A stretch of 45,479 nucleotides of DNA, from NCBI GenBank assembly GCA_009379845.1, contig WHSZ01000052.1:1-45479 (forward strand), given 5' to 3'. This document shows, piece after piece, positions 6,317-14,489 of the stretch (within the stretch, counting starts at the first letter, position 1; every line of letters begins with the position of its first letter). The notes under the pieces are model-generated. The model was not told where the DNA came from, did no database searches, and saw only the letters and a list, made by a program, of their open reading frames with translations. The DNA comes from Pseudonocardiaceae bacterium (GTDB taxonomy: Bacteria > Actinomycetota > Actinomycetes > Mycobacteriales > Pseudonocardiaceae). Position numbers and translations under genes: made by a program.

Positions 6317-7078
6317 TCAGAACACACCATCCAACAACGGCATGCTGCTCAGCGCGGCGAACGTACACAGGCCGAACGCGAGCCGGCGGAAGAACCGCTC
6401 GGTGGCGAAGCGAAACAGCCACACGCCGAGCAGCAGGGCCACGCCATAGCTGGGAATCAGTGCTATGCCGCTGGCCACCCGCTCGGCGGTCAGCATGCCG
6501 GCTGAGAAGTACGACACGGCGTTGAACACACCGGTCATGCCGAAGAAAACGATGATGTTCGCGCGCAATCGTGCCGCGTCGCCGTGGCCGGCCATCCAGA
6601 ACAGGATCACCGGTGGCCCGCCGAGCCCGGTCATGCCGCCGGTCAGCCCGGCGCCACCGCCGACCGCGACGGTGTACGGCAGGCCGGGCTGCGTCGTCCA
6701 GCGCCAGCCCCTGGCAAGCAACGCGATCAGCACCAGGATCAGCAGCGAGATGATCCAGCGCATCACCACCGGGTCGACCACGACCAGCAGCCAGACGCCA
6801 AGCGGCACCGTCGCCGCCGCCCCCAGCCCGAGCGGCAGCACCTCGCGCCACACGCAGATCCGGGATGCCGGCACCAGCATCGGCATGCTCAGCAGCCCGT
6901 CCGTCATGAGCAGCAGCACGACCGCCGTCTCCGGGCTGCTGAGCGCGCTGGCAACCGGCACAAAGACCATCGCGGAACCGAACCCTGAGAACCCGCGCAC
7001 TAGCCCGGTCACCACGGTCGCCAGCGCCAGACCGACGAAGGCATCGGCGGAGACCGCCTGACGAATCAACTCCAGCAT
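6317..7078 (-). CDS. Sulfite exporter TauE/SafE family membrane protein
   Basis: A 253-residue integral membrane protein with about eight hydrophobic segments. It has the duplicated TauE/SafE signature: GLVRGFSGFGSAMVFVP (about 25-41) in the first half and GGGAGLTGGMTGLGGPPVIL (about 139-158) in the second. The family exports small anions such as sulfite, sulfoacetate or related organosulfonates, but the substrate here is unknown. ATG 7078 directly follows a GGGTGGGTGG ribosome-site-like stretch. The gene is monocistronic and convergent with the methyltransferase gene. Confidence 0.85.
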   Translation of the reverse strand: MLELIRQAVSADAFVGLALATVVTGLVRGFSGFGSAMVFVPVASALSSPETAVVLLLMTDGLLSMPMLVPASRICVWREVLPLGLGAAATVPLGVWLLVVVDPVVMRWIISLLILVLIALLARGWRWTTQPGLPYTVAVGGGAGLTGGMTGLGGPPVILFWMAGHGDAARLRANIIVFFGMTGVFNAVSYFSAGMLTAERVASGIALIPSYGVALLLGVWLFRFATERFFRRLAFGLCTFAALSSMPLLDGVF

Positions 7079-7229
7079 CCACCCACCCGCCCGTCAGCGC
7101 CCGCCCCGTCAGCACCCGATCGGCAGCCGGTCAGCACCCGGTCAGCATGCCGCACGTGCCCCGCAGGCTGACCGACCGCGCAAGGTAATCGCCGAGCGCG
7201 CCCAAACCGCGTGGTAGAAGCGCCGGCGG

Positions 7230-7248
7230 TAGGTATTAGCCTGCCTAA
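7230..7248. promoter_or_regulatory. Weak IdeR/DtxR-like iron box
   Basis: On the minus strand this reads TTAGGCAGGCTAATACCTA. It shares the TTAGG and AGGCTAA halves of the actinobacterial IdeR/DtxR consensus but is one base short in the middle and imperfect at the end. It lies about 60 bases before the aldo/keto reductase start. The 229-base gap 7079-7307 otherwise holds four GTCAGC copies (7093, 7108, 7130, 7141) and no gene. Confidence 0.2.
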
Positions 7249-7307
7249 CAGCGAAACATCACCACGGGGAGTGCGGGGACGAGCCGTGGCAGGGAGAGGG
7301 GAAGCAC

Positions 7308-8267
7308 ATGCGGTATACGACGCTGGGCAAATCCGGCTTAACGGTCTCACCCATCGCATTCGGAACGTGGCAACTGAGCGGTGAATGGGGCGGCTACACC
7401 GAGGACGAAGCCGTGCGGGCCATCAACGCCGCACTCGAGTCCGGGATCAACTTCTTCGACACCGCTCAGGCATACGGCTTCGGCGAGGCGGAGCGGATGC
7501 TCGGGAAGGCGCTGCGCGGCGAGAACCGTGACGAGCTGGTCATCGCCACCAAGGGCGGCCTACGGCCGGACGGGAACCCGCGCGATTCCAGCAGGGAATG
7601 GCTGCGCAAAGGCGTGCACCAGAGCCTCGACGCGCTCGGCATCGACGTGATCGACCTGTACCAGGTGCACTGGCCGGACCCGGCAACCCCGTTCGCGGAA
7701 ACCGCCGAGACACTCCGCGAACTTATCGACGAGGGCAAGATCCGGCACGTCGGCGTCTCCAACTTCGACGAGCGGGAGATGGCCGCGTTCGCCGAACACC
7801 TGCCACTGGAAAGCCTGCAACCGCCATACCACCTGTTCAACCGGGATGTGGAGGACGGCATCCTGTCCTACGCGCAGGAAAGCGGCATCGGGGTGCTGGT
7901 CTACGGCCCGCTCGCACACGGGATGCTCACCGGCTCGTTCAGCACCGAGACCACCTTCGACGAGAGCGACTGGCGCTGCTCGCATCCCGCGTTCCACGGG
8001 AAGGCGTTCGACGACAACCTCGCGATCGTGGACACCCTGCGTGAGATCGCCACGGATTGTGGCGCCACGCTCAGCCAGCTCGCGATCGCCTGGACCCTCG
8101 CCAATCCCGCGGTCGACGTGGCCATCGTGGGATCCCGCCGCGCGGAGCACGTCGTCGATTCGGTTGGCGCGGCCGAGCTCGAGCTGGATGCCGACACGAT
8201 CGCCTACCTCAGGGACACCGCGGGCCGGGGAACGCATATCGATGTGCTAACGCCGGAAAGCGAATAG
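7308..8267 (+). CDS. Aldo/keto reductase
   Basis: A 319-residue NADPH-dependent oxidoreductase of the AKR superfamily (TIM barrel). The catalytic tetrad is visible: D51 and Y56 in FFDTAQAYG, K82 in ATKGG, and H121 in YQVHWPDP. The cofactor-binding end has the usual IAIVGSRRAEHV segment. It resembles the subgroup annotated as general stress protein 69 or YajO-like reductases; the carbonyl substrate cannot be predicted. ATG 7308 is preceded by AGGGGAA, 5 bases away. It stands alone, divergent from the TauE gene. Confidence 0.9.
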   Translation: MRYTTLGKSGLTVSPIAFGTWQLSGEWGGYTEDEAVRAINAALESGINFFDTAQAYGFGEAERMLGKALRGENRDELVIATKGGLRPDGNPRDSSREWLRKGVHQSLDALGIDVIDLYQVHWPDPATPFAETAETLRELIDEGKIRHVGVSNFDEREMAAFAEHLPLESLQPPYHLFNRDVEDGILSYAQESGIGVLVYGPLAHGMLTGSFSTETTFDESDWRCSHPAFHGKAFDDNLAIVDTLREIATDCGATLSQLAIAWTLANPAVDVAIVGSRRAEHVVDSVGAAELELDADTIAYLRDTAGRGTHIDVLTPESE

Positions 8268-8286
8268 TCCGACCATATTTTTTCAT

Positions 8287-8308
8287 TGTGATATCGAAAA
8301 CGATCACA
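8287..8308. promoter_or_regulatory. Palindrome with TGTGAT/ATCACA arms
   Basis: Perfect 6-base arms TGTGAT and ATCACA flank a 10-base AT-rich spacer just after the aldo/keto reductase stop. The spacing does not match a CRP site. It may be a terminator stem or an operator of the GH2 operon. The same 262-base gap (8268-8529) is less GC-rich than average and also holds a direct repeat GACTATCC at 8488 and 8502, plausible operator half-sites for the GH2 gene. Confidence 0.35.
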
Positions 8309-8529
8309 GCAGGTTGCCCGTCCGGATAACGAGATAACCCGGTCGGCCCCTTGAGCGCATCCAGCCGAAATGCTGAAGTGGCAAGCATGGCTAAGGGTGT
8401 GCGGCTCGTTCGGCGTTTGCCCGTCGATCTATTACTTGTGGCCGCTTCGCGCTGTCCTCGCGCACGTATCTGATCACGGCATCTTTCGACTATCCATTTT
8501 GGACTATCCGAACGAGACTGGGGACAGTC

Positions 8530-10956
8530 ATGCCCGAAAGATCTTCATTTCCCGGCAATCCTTTTACCCGCAGACACGTCGCTCGGTTGACAGCAACCGC
8601 CGTTCTTGCGGGCACAATGGCGTCCGTGACGAGCACACCACCGCAACGCCGAGCAAGCGCCAGCACCGGACCGGTCCGCAGGCGCCAATCGTTGAACCCG
8701 AAATGGCGGTTCGCCGGACCGCTGCGGAATCCGGGCGACGCACCGCGCTATTCCGGTCGATTCGAGGAGGTCGACCTACCGCACACCGTGGCGGAGCTTT
8801 CCTGGCGGGAATGGAATCCAGCCGACTGGGAAGGTTTCTGGCTATACCGAAAAGAATTCGACCTGCCCGGCGCGGACGGATCGGCCCGATTTCTGCTGCG
8901 TTTCGCGGGCGGCATGACCGCCACCCGACCGTGGCTGAACGGGCGTGCGCTGCCCGAATACGTCGGCGGATACCTGCCGTTCGAATACGAGATCACCGAC
9001 CACGTACGCGAGCAGGGCAACCGGCTGGACGTGGTGGTAGACGGTCGATTCGACATCAACACCCCACCTAACCGGCCGGGTAAACCGGCCAACTCGGTGG
9101 ACCTGTGGCAGCCGGCAGGGCTGTACCGGGACGTCACGCTCGAGATGGTGCCTGCCAATTATCTGGCCGATGTCTTCGCCAGGCCGCGCGCGGTACTCGA
9201 GCCGGGCAACCGGAGCATCGACGTGCGGGCAACAGTGGACGTCGCGGCGCCGAGGACGGATGCGGAACTCACCTTGGAGCTCTACGACGACGGGGTTCCG
9301 ATCGCGTCCGAAACCGCGCCGCTCGCGCTGGATCGGCCCGGCCGCGCCACGATCAGCACGACGTTGCGCGGACTGCCCGACATCACCTTGTGGAGCACCG
9401 GGAATCCCAAGCTGTACCGCCTGGTGGTCACGCTGAGCATCGCCGGACGGCCGGTGCACGACTACCTGGTCAACGTGGGCTTCCGGCAGGCCGAGTTCAC
9501 CGAACGCGGGTTCTTCCTGAACGGCGAACGGCTACAGTTGTTCGGTTCCGGGCGACACCACTACTTTCCCTATACCGGCTCGGCCATGCCGGCCCGCGTG
9601 CAGTACCAGGACGTGCGCATCCTCAAGCGCCACGGGCACAATATGGTGCGCTGCACCGTGTACCCGCAGGACGAGTCCTTTTTGGACGCATGCGACGAGC
9701 TCGGGCTGCTGGTGTACGACGAGGCGCCCGGCTGGGGCTACCTCGGCGACGCGGATTGGCTTGACCGCTCCGCACGGGACGTGCGGGAAATGATCCTGCG
9801 GGATCGCAACCACCCCTCGATCGTGCTGTGGGGCGCGCGGTTGAACGAGACACCGAACAACACCGAGTTCTACACCCGCACCCAGGCCATCGCGCGCGAG
9901 CTGGACGCGTCCAGGCAGACCACCGGCGCGATGATCTTCAACATGCACGGCACGACCGACTTCCAGCAGGACGTGTTCAGCTACAACGACTACGCGAAGC
10001 GGCCGGACGCCCGCTATCCGCAGCTGCGCCCGCCGCGCACCGACCGTCCGTACCTGGTATCCGAGGCGGTTGGCACGCTGAGCGGACCCGCGAAGTTCTA
10101 CCGGCGAACCGACCCGGTCGTCGATCAGCACGGCCAGGCCGTCGCACACGCGATGGTGCACGACCAAGCGGCCGGTGATCAGCGGTACTGTGGCGCGCTC
10201 GGCTGGTCGTCGTACGACTACCAATCCGGGCACGGAAACCAGCGATCCGGCATCAAGTCGACCGGCATCTTCGACATGTTCAGGGAACCGAAGCTGGGGG
10301 CGGCGATTTACACCGCCCAGGTGGATCCGGCGCGGCACCCGGTAATCGAGCCGGCGTTCTACTGGGACTTCGACGGCGAGTTCTCGGTGCACAATCTTGG
10401 CGCCGAAGCGATGATCTGCTCGAATGCGGACCGGCTCGAACTGTTCGTGGACGGCAGGGATTTCGCCACCCTGCACCCGGCGCGCGAGCGGTTCCCGAAC
10501 CTGCGATTCGCGCCGTTCCTAGCGGATTTCCGGTCGGTTGACGCGACGCGGGAGCCGGAGCTGCGTGTCGACGCGTACCGAAACGACCTCCCGATCGGCT
10601 CCCGCACGTTCTCGTCGGCACGCGCCAGGGACCGCCTGCAGGCGCGAGCGGATGACGACACGCTCGTCGCGAACGGGTCGGACGCCACGCGGGTGGTCTT
10701 CCGCGTGGTCGACGAGCACGGTGCGCCGCGGCCGGCGCGGAGTGGAAACCTGCGGTTAGTACTTGACGGGCCCGCGATTCTGTTAGGTGATAACCCGTTT
10801 CCGTTGGGCGAGGTTGGTGGCGTCGGCGCCGTGTGGCTACGCACGCGCTACGGCCGCACCGGCGAAGCCGAGTTGCGGGTGGAGCACGACACTCTTGACC
10901 CGCAACGGGTGCGGGTCCTGGTGAGGGGAGAGCAACCAGATGAGCACCAACCCTGA
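8530..10956 (+). CDS. Tat-exported glycoside hydrolase family 2 protein
   Basis: An 808-residue exo-glycosidase-like protein. Residues 1-45 look like a twin-arginine signal (FTRRHVARLTATAVLAGTMA). A sugar-binding jelly-roll follows (about 50-210), then an Ig-like domain (220-325) and a TIM barrel (325-600). The GH2 acid/base is E440 in RLNETPNN and the nucleophile E512 in PYLVSEAVG. C-terminal beta domains (610-808) resemble those of LacZ-like enzymes (DUF4982-type). Beta-galactosidase, beta-glucuronidase or beta-mannosidase activity are all possible. Its stop overlaps the sugar porter start by 17 bases, so sugar release outside the cell and uptake are probably co-expressed. GGGGAC precedes the ATG. 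Confidence 0.88.
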   Translation: MPERSSFPGNPFTRRHVARLTATAVLAGTMASVTSTPPQRRASASTGPVRRRQSLNPKWRFAGPLRNPGDAPRYSGRFEEVDLPHTVAELSWREWNPADWEGFWLYRKEFDLPGADGSARFLLRFAGGMTATRPWLNGRALPEYVGGYLPFEYEITDHVREQGNRLDVVVDGRFDINTPPNRPGKPANSVDLWQPAGLYRDVTLEMVPANYLADVFARPRAVLEPGNRSIDVRATVDVAAPRTDAELTLELYDDGVPIASETAPLALDRPGRATISTTLRGLPDITLWSTGNPKLYRLVVTLSIAGRPVHDYLVNVGFRQAEFTERGFFLNGERLQLFGSGRHHYFPYTGSAMPARVQYQDVRILKRHGHNMVRCTVYPQDESFLDACDELGLLVYDEAPGWGYLGDADWLDRSARDVREMILRDRNHPSIVLWGARLNETPNNTEFYTRTQAIARELDASRQTTGAMIFNMHGTTDFQQDVFSYNDYAKRPDARYPQLRPPRTDRPYLVSEAVGTLSGPAKFYRRTDPVVDQHGQAVAHAMVHDQAAGDQRYCGALGWSSYDYQSGHGNQRSGIKSTGIFDMFREPKLGAAIYTAQVDPARHPVIEPAFYWDFDGEFSVHNLGAEAMICSNADRLELFVDGRDFATLHPARERFPNLRFAPFLADFRSVDATREPELRVDAYRNDLPIGSRTFSSARARDRLQARADDDTLVANGSDATRVVFRVVDEHGAPRPARSGNLRLVLDGPAILLGDNPFPLGEVGGVGAVWLRTRYGRTGEAELRVEHDTLDPQRVRVLVRGEQPDEHQP

Positions 10957-12325
10957 CCGGGCTGGTTCCGCGAGATCCGGAGCGGCCACCTACATTTTCG
11001 GCGCCCTCGGCGGATTGCTGTTCGGTTATGACCTCGGCGTGGTGGCCGGTGCGCTACTGCTGATCGAACCCGAACTCGGCCTCTCTCCGCTGGAGACCGG
11101 CTTCGTCACCAGCTCGCTGCTCGTCGGCGGCATGCTGGGAGCGCTGTCCGCCGGCAGGCTCGCGGACCGGCGCGGCCGGCGCGGGCTGGTGTTGCTCGCC
11201 GGTGCGGTATTCGCGGTCGGCTGCCTGATCGCCTCCGTCGCCCCGAACCTGGAGCTGATCGTGATCGGGCGGTTCGTGATGGGCCTCGCGGTCGGCGCGC
11301 TTGCCGCCACCGTGCCGATCTACCTCGCCGAGATCGCCCCGGCCAAGCACCGCGGCGCGCTCTCCGGCTTGAACCAGCTGATGATCTCCACCGGCATCCT
11401 GGCCGCCTATCTCGTCAACGTCGCGTTCGACGATGCCGGCCAATGGCGCTGGTCATTCGGGCTCGCGCTGGTTCCGGCGATCGCCCTGCTCATCGGCGTG
11501 TACCGGCAACCGGAAAGCCCGCGCTGGCTGGTGAAGATGGGCCGCGAGGACGAGGCGCGCGCGATCCTGGCCAGCCGGGGCAACGAGCACGAGTTCGAGG
11601 AGATCCGCACCGTTGTCGCCGAGCAGGGCGCCAGAACCAAGGTGACGGCCCTGCTGCGGGACCGGAAGCTGCGCCGGATCCTGGTGATCGGCGTCGGGGT
11701 GGCGTTCCTGCAGCAGGTGATCGGGATCAACACGATCATCTACTACGCGCCGACGATCCTCACCGAACTCGGCTTCGACGATTCCGCCGCGCTGCTGACG
11801 AACGCCGGCCTCGGCGCACTGACCGTGGTGGTCACGGTGATCATGCTGCTGCTCGTCGACAAGATCGGCCGCCGGATACCGCTGATCCTCGGTGCGCTCG
11901 GCATGACAGCCTGCATGGCGGTGCTCGGCCTGGTGTTCCTGGCAGGGGACATCAGCGGTGGCGGGGCGAGCGGCTGGATCGCGATCACCTGCCTGTCCCT
12001 TTTCAAGGTGTTCTTCTCGCTCAGCTGGGGCGGGATGGTGTGGATCCTGCTCGGCGAGATCTTCCCGCTGCGGGTACGCGAACCCGCGATGGGCATGGCG
12101 ACGTTCATGAACTGGACGGGCAACCTGCTCGTCGGGCTGTTCTTCCCCGTCCTTCTCGCGGTCGGCACCGGTGGGGTGTTCTTCATGTTCGCCGGCGTCG
12201 GGGTGCTCGCGTTCTTCTTCGCGCTCACCATGATCCCGGAGACCAAGGGCAAGACGCTCGAGCAGATCGAGCTGGCACAGGCCGCGGTGCGCGCGCCGGA
12301 GCGGGAGCAGCTAGATCGCCGCTAG
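10940..12325 (+). CDS. Sugar porter family MFS transporter
   Basis: A 461-residue 12-TM major facilitator of the sugar porter family (XylE/GalP/GLUT type), a sugar:H+ symporter. Diagnostic motifs: GGLLFGYDLGVVAGA in TM1, GRLADRRGRRG, PESPRWL after TM6, QQVIGINTIIYYAP in TM7 (sugar-binding QQ...N), DKIGRR, WGGMVWILLGEIFPLRVR in TM10 and the closing PETKGKTLE. ATG 10940 lies inside the end of the GH2 gene with ribosome site GGGGAGAG 7 bases away, indicating translational coupling. The likely cargo is the monosaccharide released by the GH2 enzyme (inference). Its 3' end overlaps the convergent CD225 gene by 15 bases. Confidence 0.92.
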   Translation: MSTNPDRAGSARSGAATYIFGALGGLLFGYDLGVVAGALLLIEPELGLSPLETGFVTSSLLVGGMLGALSAGRLADRRGRRGLVLLAGAVFAVGCLIASVAPNLELIVIGRFVMGLAVGALAATVPIYLAEIAPAKHRGALSGLNQLMISTGILAAYLVNVAFDDAGQWRWSFGLALVPAIALLIGVYRQPESPRWLVKMGREDEARAILASRGNEHEFEEIRTVVAEQGARTKVTALLRDRKLRRILVIGVGVAFLQQVIGINTIIYYAPTILTELGFDDSAALLTNAGLGALTVVVTVIMLLLVDKIGRRIPLILGALGMTACMAVLGLVFLAGDISGGGASGWIAITCLSLFKVFFSLSWGGMVWILLGEIFPLRVREPAMGMATFMNWTGNLLVGLFFPVLLAVGTGGVFFMFAGVGVLAFFFALTMIPETKGKTLEQIELAQAAVRAPEREQLDRR

Positions 12326-12772
12326 CCCGATGATCAGAAAGATGATGCCAACCAGGTAGCCGAACGAACCCAGGATCGTCGCGACGAGACACAGCGTCCG
12401 GGTGGTGTCCGACGCCTGCTTGGCCATCACGAGGTTGCCCTGCATCTTGTGGGTCTGCACCTCGTTGGACTTGATGATGGCGAAGATCGCGATGATCCAG
12501 GCGAGGAAGATGCAGCCGATAGCCCATCCCTTGTAGTCCGGGATGTCCTGGCCGCCGGGCATGCCGCCACCGGGGGGCATGCCCGGCCCCATCCCGTATG
12601 GCTGCTGGCCGGGTGGCGGTCCGTAGCCGGGCTGCGGCTGCGCATAGGGCGCCGCGGGCATCCCGCCGGACGGCGGGCCGCCGTACGGGGCGGGAACCGG
12701 TGCGCCGTATGGCGACCCGCCGTAGCCGGGCTGGGGCTGCCCGTAGGGCTGCTGGCCGTACGGATTCGTCAT
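12311..12772 (-). CDS. Pro/Gly-rich CD225/dispanin family membrane protein
   Basis: A 153-residue protein with two parts. Residues 1-75 are a low-complexity P/G/Q/Y-rich tail with repeated PYGxPxPGYG units. Residues 76-153 form a CD225 (dispanin) domain: IPDYKGWAIGCIFLAWIIAI, then the polar loop with V-M-A-K-Q-A-S-D-T-T-R-T, and a final membrane segment (LGSFGYLVGIIFLIIGL). Bacterial members sit in the cytoplasmic membrane; their job is unknown. A second CD225 gene lies at 13340-13726. It ends convergently over the last 15 bases of the sugar porter gene. The 139 bases up to 12911 hold no gene I can support. Confidence 0.85.
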   Translation of the reverse strand: MTNPYGQQPYGQPQPGYGGSPYGAPVPAPYGGPPSGGMPAAPYAQPQPGYGPPPGQQPYGMGPGMPPGGGMPGGQDIPDYKGWAIGCIFLAWIIAIFAIIKSNEVQTHKMQGNLVMAKQASDTTRTLCLVATILGSFGYLVGIIFLIIGLAAI

Positions 12773-12911
12773 AGGGCTTCCCCCTCGTACATCGAGGCCC
12801 CTGCGGGATACCGCCGGGCAGAGTCGGGTTGAACTTATCGCGCTGGTAGCGGGTGCGACACACCGGCAGGCCGGAGCGTACCCGGTCGGGCGCCCGTACG
12901 ACGCGGAAACG

Positions 12912-13343
12912 CTACACGTGGAGCGAACCGAACGGAGCGAACGGGATATTTCGGACGATCAACCACATGCCGATCGCGACCAGGAACGCCAGCGGCGTCC
13001 AACGCCAGTGCAGCCAGCTACGCACCAGCCGACCGCGCAACCGGCCGTACGTCCACGCCGCGAAACTCCAGCCGAACAACACCAGCACCGCGACGGCCAG
13101 CGCGTTGTAGTGCAGCGCGGCCGGTACATCGGCGTGCAGCAGGCTGTAGATCATCCGCATGCTGCCGCAGCCGGGACAGCTGATGCCGAGCAGCGCCTTG
13201 GAGGGGCAGACCGGGATCGGCCCGCCCGGTGTGGTCGGGTCCGCCCACCACACCGCGGCGCAGCCGAGCGTGCCAACGACCGCGACCGCGAGCGGCGGGC
13301 CGAGCGCACGTGCTACCGGAGGCCGCGGCACGGCGAGCGTCAC
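12912..13343 (-). CDS. DUF2752 membrane protein
   Basis: A 143-residue membrane protein with three to four hydrophobic segments and the DUF2752 signature: PSKALLGISCPGCGSMRM, where C46, C56 and C59 are conserved, followed by LLHADVPAALHYNALA. The cysteines suggest a metal or redox role, but function is unknown. The GTG start overlaps the stop of the upstream CD225 gene by four bases (GTGA), so the two are co-translated. DUF2752 proteins are often found beside TM2 or CD225 proteins in actinobacteria. Confidence 0.85.
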   Translation of the reverse strand: MTLAVPRPPVARALGPPLAVAVVGTLGCAAVWWADPTTPGGPIPVCPSKALLGISCPGCGSMRMIYSLLHADVPAALHYNALAVAVLVLFGWSFAAWTYGRLRGRLVRSWLHWRWTPLAFLVAIGMWLIVRNIPFAPFGSLHV

Positions 13344-13726
13344 GGCGTCACCTCGTTCAGGCTCACGCCAACCGCGACCAGCATGATGATCACGAAGATG
13401 ATGTAGAGCAAGATCGGGACGCCGGCCGCGATCGCGGACCACATGGCCCACTTCTTCGCCTCGTCCGCGGCCCGGTGCGCCTGGTCGTACTGACCGGTGA
13501 ACCACAACGTGTTGACCTGATTGGCCTTGACGATCGAGACGATGCCGAGCGGCAGGCAGCACAGCACCGTGGTGAGGATGCCCCACACCAGGTTGCTGTC
13601 CGGGGGAGGCCCGGGATTTGGCTGGCCGTATGGCCCGGACGGGCCCGGACCATACGGCCCCGGATAGTTGTGGTGCGGGTAGTTCGGATTCTCCGGGTAC
13701 TGCGGAAAACCACCTGGCTGAGTCAT
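13340..13726 (-). CDS. CD225/dispanin family membrane protein
   Basis: A 128-residue protein with a proline-, glycine- and tyrosine-rich N-terminal tail (1-44) and a canonical CD225 domain: LVWGILTTVLCCLPLGIVSI, VKANQVNTLWFTGQYDQAHR, then AADEAKKWAMWSAIAAGVPI and a second membrane helix. The CCLPLGIVSIVKANQV motif is the hallmark of the family. It heads a two-gene operon with the DUF2752 gene. Paralogous in architecture to the 12311-12772 protein but with the better-preserved CD225 motif. Confidence 0.9.
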   Translation of the reverse strand: MTQPGGFPQYPENPNYPHHNYPGPYGPGPSGPYGQPNPGPPPDSNLVWGILTTVLCCLPLGIVSIVKANQVNTLWFTGQYDQAHRAADEAKKWAMWSAIAAGVPILLYIIFVIIMLVAVGVSLNEVTP

Positions 13727-13828
13727 GGGAACTTCTTCGCGTCGACGGCATCGGCCCGCGGGAAAGCCTAAGCATTCGGCGCGCGACCGGCTCGCCAGGG
13801 CTAAGTGTCCACCCGAGTGTCCACCCGA

Positions 13829-14344
13829 TCAGCTACCGCATTCGGCCATATCCTTGGCTTCCAGCCCGAAATCGCTCACCGTTCCCTCTTCGGAGAAAGC
13901 GAACCGGTATTGGGCGTCCGGATTGCCGGGAACCGGAGCGGTGTAAACCCAGGACGGATCGTCCGTCGAGTGCAACGTCGGGTGCGCGGCCTTGACCTCG
14001 GCGAAGTGGTCGCCGAAACCCAGACCCTCAGGGGTATGCGTCTGATCCGTGCCACCGATCATCACGACGCCCTTGGTTTCGGATACGAAGACGCCCGACC
14101 CCGGGTGCGGTTTTCCTTCACTTGGCCGCAGGTAGTAGTAGTGGCACTTGCCTTCGGCCTGCCGGTCGACGAGCAGCCCGGTGGCATTCGCCTGATTTTC
14201 CGGCATGTTCAGCTGAAGATCCTGATATCCGTGCGGCCCTACGGCATTCTCATCGACCTGGGCGGCGCTCGCCGAACCGCTCAGCGGAGCAACGGCGATC
14301 GCCGCGATGGCAGCCGGAATCACTGACCTGGTCCACTTTTTCAT
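13829..14344 (-). CDS. Secreted hypothetical protein
   Basis: A 171-residue protein with a Sec signal peptide, MKKWTRSVIPAAIAAIAVAP, and predicted cleavage after SASA near residue 27. The mature part is polar, with VGPHGYQDLQLNMPENQANA, KCHYYYLRPSE and a FGDHFAEVKAAHP segment. Two cysteines, in GKCHYYY and near the C-terminus (MAECGS), could form a disulfide. The pattern resembles small secreted actinobacterial proteins of unknown function. ATG 14344 has GGGGAGAG 3-5 bases upstream; the frame extends to 14407 without support. Divergent from the S9 peptidase gene. Confidence 0.75.
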   Translation of the reverse strand: MKKWTRSVIPAAIAAIAVAPLSGSASAAQVDENAVGPHGYQDLQLNMPENQANATGLLVDRQAEGKCHYYYLRPSEGKPHPGSGVFVSETKGVVMIGGTDQTHTPEGLGFGDHFAEVKAAHPTLHSTDDPSWVYTAPVPGNPDAQYRFAFSEEGTVSDFGLEAKDMAECGS

Positions 14345-14489
14345 GATCTCTCCCCGACTTTGGACGACTTTTTCGTGGTCCGCCCAGAAGACGCAAGACA
14401 GTGACAAGAGGTTGCCCGCGCGAAGCGAATTTGCCGCTGCACGTGCACCCGCACGTTCATATAACCCCAGGTCACAGCCCTAAACGAAG

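Noticed and set aside
8287..8308. CRP/cAMP receptor site
   Set aside because: The TGTGA/TCACA arms are 12 bases apart instead of 6, and lie next to a stop codon.
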